5,682 nucleotides of DNA from Cellvibrionales bacterium UBA2511 (lineage in GTDB: Bacteria > Pseudomonadota > Gammaproteobacteria > Pseudomonadales > Porticoccaceae). The notes beneath the pieces are model-generated. The model was not told the origin of the DNA and made no database searches. It saw only the letters and a program-made list of their open reading frames with translations. The DNA lies in NCBI GenBank assembly GCA_002341315.1, contig DDNV01000103.1:1-5682 (forward strand). The letters are read 5' to 3'. This document shows, in pieces, positions 1-5,682 of this stretch; position 1 is the stretch's first letter, and every line of letters starts with the position of its first letter. A program made the translations under genes and the position numbers.

Positions 1-494
1 TTCAGTGGGATACGTCTACCAGCGCCGCTCTTGAGGAAGCTCAGGGAGCAAAAGATATGACCGACATTACTCGTCACATGCCATCCTTTACCTTGGCCCT
101 GGGTATTGGCATGGCCACGCACAGCCATTTGTCGCGAAAAACACTGGCGGGGATCGGCAACTGTGTCATGACCAATGTGCCGGGCCCACAGTGGCCACTT
201 TATATGCGAGGGGCGAAGCTGGTCTATGTGTCTGCGCTGGCGCCATTGCTGGAAGGGCTGACATTGATGTTTAACGCTGTGAGCTACGACGGTCGCATCA
301 GCGTCTCATTCCAGTCAGACAGGGATATTCTGCCCGATCCCCAATTTATGGAAGACTGTTGGCAACGGTCTTTAAATGAGCTGCGTTGTGCGGCGACTCA
401 ACAGTGTGATGAAGCAGATGCACAGGTTATCCATAAGGTCAGAATTCCCAAAACCGCCAAGCGCAAACCAAATGCCAGTAAATCTGGTTCCTGA
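1..494 (+). CDS. Wax ester synthase/diacylglycerol acyltransferase (WS/DGAT), C-terminal part, 5' end outside window
   Basis: Enzymes of this family join a fatty acyl-CoA to a fatty alcohol or diacylglycerol, making wax esters or triacylglycerol as intracellular storage lipid, usually at the inner face of the membrane. The frame is open from base 3, so the ATG at 57 is an internal Met and not the start; 163 codons are visible out of a usual family length of about 450-520. The visible part matches the C-terminal WS/DGAT domain (DUF1298): NVPGP at bases 174-188, then PLYMRGAKL, then SYDGRISVSF and the DRDILPDP segment, ending in a helix with LNEL. The catalytic HHxxxDG motif lies in the N-terminal half and cannot be checked here. 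The last 20 or so residues are a Lys/Arg-rich tail that looks poorly conserved. The TGA stop lies 55 bases before dnaE on the same strand, with no clear terminator, so read-through into dnaE is possible. Family assignment is fairly sure; substrate preference cannot be judged. Confidence 0.86.
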   Translation, partial: QWDTSTSAALEEAQGAKDMTDITRHMPSFTLALGIGMATHSHLSRKTLAGIGNCVMTNVPGPQWPLYMRGAKLVYVSALAPLLEGLTLMFNAVSYDGRISVSFQSDRDILPDPQFMEDCWQRSLNELRCAATQQCDEADAQVIHKVRIPKTAKRKPNASKSGS

Positions 495-532
495 AGACGA
501 CTAGAGTTCGAAGTCAGTGCCTATCAATACAG

Positions 533-537
533 AGGAG
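533..537 (+). promoter_or_regulatory. Ribosome binding site that decides the dnaE start
   Basis: AGGAG lies 12 bases before the GTG at 550, within a purine run continuing to 540, so the effective spacing may be shorter. An in-frame GTG also exists at 517, but it has no comparable purine-rich site ahead of it and would place this site inside the coding region. The GTG at 550 is therefore favoured. Confidence 0.6.
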
Positions 538-549
538 AGAATATTCAAC

Positions 550-3500
550 GTGAAAACATCGTTTGTGCACCTCCGCCTGCACAGTGAATATTCGCTGGTT
601 GACGGAATGGTCAGGATCAAGCCGCTGGTGCAACAGGTGGTTAAGCTGGGCATGCCCGCAATCGCATTGACGGATGTCACCAACTTTTACGGACTGGTCA
701 AGTTTTATCAGGCAGCTCAGGCCGTCGGAGTTAAACCCATTTGCGGAGCAGATTTGCAGATGAGCAGCCCGGTTCCCGATGGATTGCCCGCGAGTCTCAC
801 ATTGCTGGTAATGAATCAACAGGGCTACCGCAATCTGACCAAGCTTATTTCACGAGCCTTTCAGGAGGGGCAACACCGGGGTGTTCCCTATGTTGAACGC
901 CAGTGGGTTAGTGAGGCAAGTGAGGGCCTGATTATCCTGTCAGGTCGCCTGGGCGATGTGGGCCAGGCCATACTTTCAGGTAAGTCGGATTATGCCAAAG
1001 AGTTGCTGCAGGGCTGGCTTGCCGATTTCCCGGATCGATTTTACCTGGAGCTCACCAGAACCGGTCGGCCGGATGAGGAAAATTTTATTCATGAATTGTT
1101 ACCCATTGCCACAACGTACCAGTGTCCTGTGGTGGCAACGAACGATGTCCGCTTTCTTGAGAGTGAGCAGTTTGAAGCCCATGAGGCACGGGTATGCATT
1201 GGTGAGGGCCGAGTACTCGGTGATCCTCGCCGGGAGCGACGTTACAGTGATCAACAATACCTGCGTTCGCCGGAAGAAATGGCTGAATTGTTTTCCGATT
1301 TACCGGAAGCGTTGGAAAACAGTGTTGAGATTGCCAAACGTTGCACACTGGATTTAAAACTGGGAGAGCACTTTCTGCCGGATTACCCGATTCCAGAGGG
1401 TATGACGAAGGACAGTTTTTTCGAAAAGGCTTCCTTCGATGGCCTGGATAAACGTTTGGGCAGGCTGCTGGATCCGTCTGCTCCGGATTATCAGGCTCAA
1501 CGCCAAGTCTATCTTGACCGGTTGCGTTTTGAACTGGATATCATCATCCAGATGGGCTTTCCCGGCTATTTCCTTATTGTCATGGATTTTATCCGGTGGG
1601 CCAAAGATAACGATATTCCTGTCGGTCCGGGACGGGGGTCCGGCGCTGGTTCACTGGTGGCTTACGCGCTGGGCATCACGGATCTCGATCCGCTCGAATA
1701 CGACCTGCTATTTGAGCGATTTCTCAACCCCGAGCGGGTATCGATGCCCGATTTTGATATTGACTTCTGTATGGACAATCGCGATCGGGTGATTGCCTAT
1801 GTGGCGGATCGCTATGGCAGGGATGCGGTTTCCCAGATCATCACATTTGGCACCATGGCGGCCAAGGCGGTTGTTCGCGATGTGGCGCGCGTGCAGGGAA
1901 AGGCCTATGGCCTGGCAGATAAGCTATCAAAAATGATTCCGCCGGATATCGGCATGACTCTGGAAAAAGCGGTTGCTCAGGAGGAGGTCCTGCGAGAGTT
2001 TCTTGAAAGTGATGAAGAAGCGCAGGAAATCTGGGAGATGGCGCTTCAGCTTGAGGGCGTCACCCGCAATGTTGGTAAACATGCTGGTGGTGTCGTGATC
2101 GCGCCAACCACCCTGACAGATTTTGCGCCCCTGTACTGCGATGAAAACGGCGAGGGGTTGGTAACCCAGTTTGACAAGGATGATGTGGAGAAAGCGGGTC
2201 TGGTGAAATTTGACTTTCTCGGTTTGCGAACACTGACCATTATTGATGGGGCCATCAAAATGGTCAATCAACGTCTGGCAAAGGTCGGTGAACCCCCCAT
2301 TGCTATTGAGGCAATTCCGCTGGATGACGCAGCAACCTATGGATTGATGCGGCGTGCGGAAACGACCGCGGTGTTTCAGCTTGAATCCCGGGGAATGAAA
2401 GATTTGATCAAGCGGGTGGAGCCTAACTGTTTTGAGGATGTGGTTGCGTTGGTGGCGTTGTTCAGGCCCGGTCCACTGCAGTCCGGTATGGTGGATGATT
2501 TCATCAATCGCAAGCACGGTCGCGCTCAGGTGGCCTACCCGGATGCAAAATTTCAGCATGAGTCGCTGAAGCCTGTGCTGGGTCCGACTTACGGTGTCAT
2601 TGTCTACCAGGAACAGGTCATGCAGATCGCGCAGGTGCTGGCTGGATACACGCTGGGTGGTGCTGACATGTTGCGCCGCGCCATGGGCAAGAAAAAGCCC
2701 GAAGAAATGGCCAAGCAGCGCAGTATTTTCGAAGAGGGTGCCCGCCAGCAGGGAATAGATCCCGAACTTGCAGTGAGGATTTTTGACCTTGTTGAAAAGT
2801 TTGCCGGTTACGGTTTTAACAAGTCTCACTCCGCCGCTTATGCTTTGCTGGCCTATCAGACGGCGTGGCTGAAAGCCCATTATCCGGCAGAATTTATGGC
2901 GGCAGTGTTGTCAGCCGATATGCAGAATACCGACAAAGTGGTGACCTTGATTGATGAATGTCGGGCGATGGATCTCGTTGTGTTACCACCGGATGTCAAT
3001 CGCGGTCGATTTGCTTTTACTGTCTCTGATGACAATGAAGTGATTTACGGGCTCGGTGCCATCAAGGGGCTTGGTGAGGGGCCAGTCAACAGCATTATAG
3101 CTGCGCGGGAGGAGGGCGGCTCGTTCAGCGACCTGTTTGATTTTTGTGCCCGCGTTGATGGCCACAAGCTCAATAAGCGAGCCCTGGAGGCTTTGATACG
3201 TTGCGGGGCTCTGGATGCCATCGGACCAACGGGAGAGATCGGCTATCGCCGGGCAGTGATGCTGGCAGCCAGTGAAGAAGCTGTGAAAATGGCTGAGCAG
3301 AATTCCCGTAATACCGATTCCGGCATGACAGATCTATTCGGTGACACACCCCGGGAAAGTGCCCCGGAAATTGGTTATCAGAGCTTTCAGCAGCAGCGGG
3401 GACTCAGTGCCAAGGAGCGCCTGCGGAGTGAGAAAGAAACGCTGGGACTCTATCTTACCGGGCACCCGGTTGATGAATACCTGGAGGAGTTGAAGCATTT

Positions 3501-4044
3501 TGTGCACAGCCGTATAGCCGATCTTAAACCAGACAAGAAGAGCCAATTGGTGGCCGGTCTGGTGGTCGGTATGCGTGTTATTAAAACCCGACGGGGAGAC
3601 AACATGGCTGTGATTACACTGGATGATCGCAGTGGGCGTATTGAAGTGGCCATCTTCGCTGATGCCTACAAGGCCCATCGCGATAAAATTGAGAAGGATA
3701 CTTTGTTGGTGGTCGAAGGTCAGGTCGCTGAAGACGACTACACCGGTGGCCTGAAAATGCGGGCTGATCATGTCAGGAACCTTTTCGAAGCTAGGGTCAA
3801 TTACCTAAAAGCCATTTCCCTGGATATCAATCAGGAGAAACTTGGCAGCACCTGTCTCGATCAGCTGGCCGACATTATGTTGCCGTTCAGTGATGGAGAC
3901 TGCCCGGTGAGAATCAACTATCAATCGAGTACCGCCTCGGGAGAAATTATGCTGGGGGAGCACTGGGCGGTATCGCCGGAGGACGATTTGTTGCACAAAT
4001 TAAGGGAATTGTTGGGTAACAATGGCATTCATCTTCGATTCTAG
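550..4044 (+). CDS. dnaE: DNA polymerase III alpha subunit, replicative polymerase
   Basis: This is the catalytic subunit of the bacterial replicase. It acts in the core with epsilon (proofreading) and theta, held to DNA by the beta clamp and to the loader by tau. The 1164 residues are full length (E. coli has 1160). Domains in order: PHP (about 1-270) opening FVHLRLHSEYSLVDG; palm with the nucleotide-binding loop GPGRGSGAGS from 359; catalytic MPDFDIDF with Asp401 and Asp403, and the third carboxylate Asp555 in KFDFLGLRTL; fingers with Arg709-Arg710 in RRAMGKKKPEEM and FNKSHSAAYA holding Lys758 and His760; tandem helix-hairpin-helix (about 831-889); clamp-binding motif MTDLF at 926-930; OB fold (about 998-1075); and the C-terminal tau-binding region. 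The GTG start is chosen because it has the better Shine-Dalgarno and because catalytic residues then fall exactly at E. coli numbers. The first PHP motif reads H-L-R-L-H; as in E. coli, an Arg sits where active PHP exonucleases have His, so a separate epsilon subunit is expected. No frameshift or truncation is seen. Confidence 0.98.
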   Translation: MKTSFVHLRLHSEYSLVDGMVRIKPLVQQVVKLGMPAIALTDVTNFYGLVKFYQAAQAVGVKPICGADLQMSSPVPDGLPASLTLLVMNQQGYRNLTKLISRAFQEGQHRGVPYVERQWVSEASEGLIILSGRLGDVGQAILSGKSDYAKELLQGWLADFPDRFYLELTRTGRPDEENFIHELLPIATTYQCPVVATNDVRFLESEQFEAHEARVCIGEGRVLGDPRRERRYSDQQYLRSPEEMAELFSDLPEALENSVEIAKRCTLDLKLGEHFLPDYPIPEGMTKDSFFEKASFDGLDKRLGRLLDPSAPDYQAQRQVYLDRLRFELDIIIQMGFPGYFLIVMDFIRWAKDNDIPVGPGRGSGAGSLVAYALGITDLDPLEYDLLFERFLNPERVSMPDFDIDFCMDNRDRVIAYVADRYGRDAVSQIITFGTMAAKAVVRDVARVQGKAYGLADKLSKMIPPDIGMTLEKAVAQEEVLREFLESDEEAQEIWEMALQLEGVTRNVGKHAGGVVIAPTTLTDFAPLYCDENGEGLVTQFDKDDVEKAGLVKFDFLGLRTLTIIDGAIKMVNQRLAKVGEPPIAIEAIPLDDAATYGLMRRAETTAVFQLESRGMKDLIKRVEPNCFEDVVALVALFRPGPLQSGMVDDFINRKHGRAQVAYPDAKFQHESLKPVLGPTYGVIVYQEQVMQIAQVLAGYTLGGADMLRRAMGKKKPEEMAKQRSIFEEGARQQGIDPELAVRIFDLVEKFAGYGFNKSHSAAYALLAYQTAWLKAHYPAEFMAAVLSADMQNTDKVVTLIDECRAMDLVVLPPDVNRGRFAFTVSDDNEVIYGLGAIKGLGEGPVNSIIAAREEGGSFSDLFDFCARVDGHKLNKRALEALIRCGALDAIGPTGEIGYRRAVMLAASEEAVKMAEQNSRNTDSGMTDLFGDTPRESAPEIGYQSFQQQRGLSAKERLRSEKETLGLYLTGHPVDEYLEELKHFVHSRIADLKPDKKSQLVAGLVVGMRVIKTRRGDNMAVITLDDRSGRIEVAIFADAYKAHRDKIEKDTLLVVEGQVAEDDYTGGLKMRADHVRNLFEARVNYLKAISLDINQEKLGSTCLDQLADIMLPFSDGDCPVRINYQSSTASGEIMLGEHWAVSPEDDLLHKLRELLGNNGIHLRF

Positions 4045-4132
4045 CCGGGTATGCATAACTTCCCGCTGCCATTACAATTGCCTTATGTCTGCCCTGAGAT
4101 GGCTGTAATCCAATTCCACGGACAAAAAATCT
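4045..4132 (+). other. dnaE-accA spacer with inverted repeats and a weak accA ribosome binding site
   Basis: This 88-base gap holds no gene. Near its start, overlapping the dnaE stop, 4043-4049 can pair with 4062-4067 (AGC plus GGG against CCC plus GCT, one bulged C), and the loop contains the perfect palindrome TATGCATA at 4050-4057. A second inverted repeat lies at 4071-4109. Neither is followed by a run of T, so neither looks like an intrinsic terminator, which fits co-transcription of dnaE and accA. The only Shine-Dalgarno-like bases before accA are GGA at 4120-4122, ten bases ahead of the ATG, so initiation may be inefficient or controlled. No convincing promoter is seen: TTGCCT (4078) and TGTAAT (4104) are 20 bases apart, too far for a normal sigma-70 site. 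Confidence 0.5.
4071..4109 (+). repeat. Inverted repeat upstream of accA, candidate mRNA hairpin
   Basis: ATTACA at 4071-4076 is the exact reverse complement of TGTAAT at 4104-4109. GCC (4080-4082) can pair with GGC (4101-4103) after a three-base bulge, and TCT (4088-4090) with AGA (4097-4099) closes a six-base loop, so up to 12 pairs form with interruptions. It ends 11 bases before the weak accA ribosome binding site. It could be a translational control element or operator, or chance; folding energy was not calculated. Confidence 0.35.
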
Positions 4133-5083
4133 ATGAATCTCAATTACCTCGATTTTGAGCAACCCATTGCAGAACTTGAAGCAAAGATTGAAGAGTTGCA
4201 GCTGGTTGGCAATGACAACGAGCTGAATATTACCGACGAGGTAGCCAAACTCCGTGACAAAAGTCGGCGGTTGACAGAGAAAATCTATTCCGACCTGTCG
4301 GCCTGGCAGATTGTGCAGGTGGCTCGCCATCCCCAGCGCCCGTATACCCTGGACTATATCAGTCGGATTTTTACGGAGTTTGAGGAGTTGCATGGTGATC
4401 GGCACTTTGGCGATGACAGAGCCATTGTCGGGGGAGTTGCCCGCCTCGACGGCAAACCGGTAATGGTTATTGGCGAAGAGAAGGGTCGCGGTGTGACAGA
4501 GAAAGTCTATCGCAATTTCGGAATGCCAAAACCGGAAGGTTATCGCAAGGCATTGCGCCTGATGGAAATGGCTGAACGCTTTAAAATGCCTGTGCTGACA
4601 TTGATTGACACGCCGGGGGCATACCCCGGCATAGACTCTGAAGAACGCGGTATCAGTGAGGCGATTGCTCAAAACCTCGCAGTAATGTCACGCCTTAAAA
4701 CACCGATTATCTGCACAGTTATCGGTGAAGGCAGCTCCGGTGGCGCGCTGGCGATTGGTGTCGGCGATTACCTGAACATGCTGCAATATGCTACGTATTT
4801 TGTGATCTCGCCTGAGGGGTGTGCCAATATTATTTGGAAAACGTCTGCCAAGGCCCCGGATGCCGCTGAAGCGATGGGTGTAACATCCTCTGTATTGCAG
4901 GAATTGGGCATCATTGATGAAACCATCCCAGAGCCAATGGGTGGCGCGCATCGGGATATTGAGGCTATGGCCAATACGCTCAGGGAGCGGTTATCCCAGC
5001 AAGTTGATCAACTATTGGAGACACCAATAGATGCTCTTCTGGAAAAGCGTTACGAGAGGCTGATGAGTTACGGGAACTCCTGA
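4133..5083 (+). CDS. accA: Acetyl-CoA carboxylase carboxyltransferase subunit alpha
   Basis: AccA pairs with AccD to form the carboxyltransferase of acetyl-CoA carboxylase. It moves the carboxyl group from biotin on AccB to acetyl-CoA, giving malonyl-CoA, the committed step of fatty acid synthesis in the cytoplasm. Length is 316 residues against 319 in E. coli. The N-terminus [19 protein letters not shown] is nearly identical to the family and fixes the ATG start. Conserved blocks follow: [12 protein letters not shown], the [18 protein letters not shown] segment from 127, IDTPGAYPG at 158-166, EERG at 170-173, a glycine-rich [12 protein letters not shown] from 198, VISPEGC, GGAHR, and a C-terminal ERLMSYG. 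Several positions differ from the usual gammaproteobacterial sequence: [13 protein letters not shown] at 114-126 in place of GHQKGR(D/E)[16 protein letters not shown] in place of GAEERGQSEA, and Ser201 in place of the second Gly in GEGGSGG. The frame is intact, and the place beside dnaE is the standard accA location, so this is most likely the true housekeeping copy. Confidence 0.96.
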   Translation: MNLNYLDFEQPIAELEAKIEELQLVGNDNELNITDEVAKLRDKSRRLTEKIYSDLSAWQIVQVARHPQRPYTLDYISRIFTEFEELHGDRHFGDDRAIVGGVARLDGKPVMVIGEEKGRGVTEKVYRNFGMPKPEGYRKALRLMEMAERFKMPVLTLIDTPGAYPGIDSEERGISEAIAQNLAVMSRLKTPIICTVIGEGSSGGALAIGVGDYLNMLQYATYFVISPEGCANIIWKTSAKAPDAAEAMGVTSSVLQELGIIDETIPEPMGGAHRDIEAMANTLRERLSQQVDQLLETPIDALLEKRYERLMSYGNS

Positions 5084-5152
5084 AAATATTACTCGCTCTA
5101 AAAGGCATTATATCGGGCAACTTTCTTCTGCTGGATTCGAGCGTTGTATCGC
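5084..5152. other. Convergent gap between accA and the regulator gene
   Basis: These 69 bases separate the ends of two genes that face each other. A transcription terminator would be expected, but only a very weak one is visible: 5139-5143 can pair with 5150-5154 (four pairs plus a G-T), followed on the plus strand by TTATTT that already lies in the opposing gene. No small gene or RNA is evident. Convergent transcripts may end by Rho or overlap at their 3' ends. Confidence 0.4.
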
Positions 5153-5682
5153 TTATTTGTGGTGGGCGGAGAGTACCACCAGTGTGCCAACCCTTTGCCC
5201 TCTCAATTCTATGGGAAGGCGTAACTGTTCGAGGAGCCAGGAAGGTGTATGGGCGGGGGCATCCGGCATTTCGAGATCCAGTGCAGGCAATCTGCATTGA
5301 GGTGTGAGTACCAGGTCTGCTCCGAGTATTTTTAGCGTGGTATGTGCCTGATTGTTAGCTTTTACCAGCCGACCCCGGCGATCAAAGGCCAGTAACCCTT
5401 CGGTTTTCCAGCCCAAGAACATGGTCTTGGTCGCTTCGATAACGTTGTTGCGGGATTTGAAATACTCCTTCGCCAGATTGGACTCGATGAGTCGTGCAGC
5501 CATAATAGCGAAATCCAGGGCATTGCTCTGATAGCTGTCCGTCAGTCCGGATAAATCGACCGCTCCCAACACCCGGCCATCGTGCGGATCCCTGATGACA
5601 TCTGCGGAGCAGGTCCAGTGCTTGATACCTGCGCAGAAGTGGTCTGCACCATACAGTTGAACAGGTTCGGCCGCCGCCAATG
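5153..5682 (-). CDS. AcoR-like GAF-domain regulator, C-terminal part with GAF and PAS-like regions, 5' end outside window
   Basis: The visible 176 codons run to a TAA at 5155-5153; the frame is open to the right edge, and the TTG at 5680 is probably an internal Leu in the family pattern GTALxxxxPVxxxGAxHF. GADHFC followed by HWTCSA (bases 5620-5603), IRDPHDG and LGAVDLSG is the signature of the sensory GAF domain in AcoR-type regulators, which respond to small metabolites in acetoin, glycerol or aromatic pathways. After a helical linker (IMAARLIESNLAKEYF), the segment GLLAFDRRGRLVKANNQAH looks like the start of a PAS fold, and the protein ends about 70 residues later in RVGTLVVLSAHHK. Classical members continue into a sigma-54 AAA+ domain (GAFTGA, Walker motifs) and a Fis-type helix-turn-helix; none is visible, and the 69-base gap before accA leaves no room for them. 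Any DNA-binding domain would have to be N-terminal. This may be a distinct short subfamily or a truncated relic; the ligand is unknown. Confidence 0.75.
   Translation of the reverse strand, partial: LAAAEPVQLYGADHFCAGIKHWTCSADVIRDPHDGRVLGAVDLSGLTDSYQSNALDFAIMAARLIESNLAKEYFKSRNNVIEATKTMFLGWKTEGLLAFDRRGRLVKANNQAHTTLKILGADLVLTPQCRLPALDLEMPDAPAHTPSWLLEQLRLPIELRGQRVGTLVVLSAHHK

Noticed and set aside
57..59. ATG as the start of a small 145-residue protein
   Set aside because: The same frame is open back to the left edge, and the sequence is plainly the C-terminal domain of a larger acyltransferase.
499..515. Hairpin GACT/AGTC between the WS/DGAT stop and dnaE as a terminator
   Set aside because: It has only four pairs, a nine-base loop and no T run.
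517..549. Upstream in-frame GTG as the dnaE start, adding 11 residues
   Set aside because: It has no good Shine-Dalgarno, and the added residues have no counterpart in E. coli DnaE. Starting at 550 puts the catalytic residues at exactly E. coli numbers.
1927..2880. Long minus-strand open frame of 317 codons inside dnaE
   Set aside because: It lies wholly opposite the well-conserved polymerase coding sequence, shows no recognisable domain, and is the kind of antisense frame that codon bias on the coding strand creates.
4078..4109. Sigma-70 promoter for accA (TTGCCT and TGTAAT)
   Set aside because: The spacing is 20 bases, outside the usual 16-18, and the extended -10 TG is out of register.
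3947..4672. Minus-strand open frame of 241 codons across the dnaE end, the spacer and accA
   Set aside because: It overlaps two confident genes, has no recognisable motif and no family-like start.
5107..5112. TATAAT on the minus strand in the accA-regulator gap as a promoter for an antisense transcript
   Set aside because: The hexamer 17 bases upstream (TCCAGC) does not resemble a -35 element, and one AT-rich hexamer alone is weak evidence.
5139..5160. Intrinsic terminator for accA
   Set aside because: The stem has only four pairs plus one G-T, and the T-rich part is short and interrupted.

Overview
The window looks like chromosomal DNA from a gammaproteobacterium. The long replicative polymerase gene dnaE is followed on the same strand by accA, the classic gammaproteobacterial pair. 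The DnaE encoded here keeps E. coli residue numbering at every key position I could index (Asp401, Asp403, Arg709, Arg710, Lys758, His760, and Asp555). The gene before dnaE is the tail of a wax ester synthase/diacylglycerol acyltransferase (WS/DGAT). That enzyme is typical of lipid-storing, often marine, hydrocarbon-using gammaproteobacteria such as Marinobacter, Alcanivorax and relatives. Genus assignment is inference only; base composition looks balanced and was not counted.

Layout, left to right. (1) 1-494, plus strand: C-terminal 163 residues of a WS/DGAT whose start lies outside the window. (2) A 55-base spacer carrying the dnaE ribosome binding site. (3) 550-4044, plus: complete dnaE, 1164 residues, with a GTG start. 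(4) An 88-base spacer with inverted repeats. (5) 4133-5083, plus: complete accA, 316 residues. (6) A 69-base convergent gap with no convincing terminator. (7) 5153-5682, minus: C-terminal part of a GAF-domain regulator related to the AcoR type, running off the right edge. There is no gene-free stretch over 300 bases, and I see no tRNA, rRNA, CRISPR array, insertion sequence or attachment site.

Function. The three plus-strand genes have short gaps and no obvious terminators between them, so read-through transcription is plausible. DnaE copies the chromosome. AccA is half of the carboxyltransferase that makes malonyl-CoA for fatty acid synthesis. WS/DGAT uses fatty acyl-CoA to make storage lipid. 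The first and last steps of storage-lipid synthesis therefore flank the replicase gene, although that may be accident rather than design. The neighbours usual in enterics (rnhB before dnaE, tilS after accA) are absent on both sides.

I do not see a clearly new biological system. The points most worth a second look are the regulator that ends without an AAA+ or Fis-type DNA-binding domain, a cluster of unusual substitutions in otherwise well-conserved AccA blocks, the altered gene neighbourhood, and a possible RNA fold just ahead of accA.
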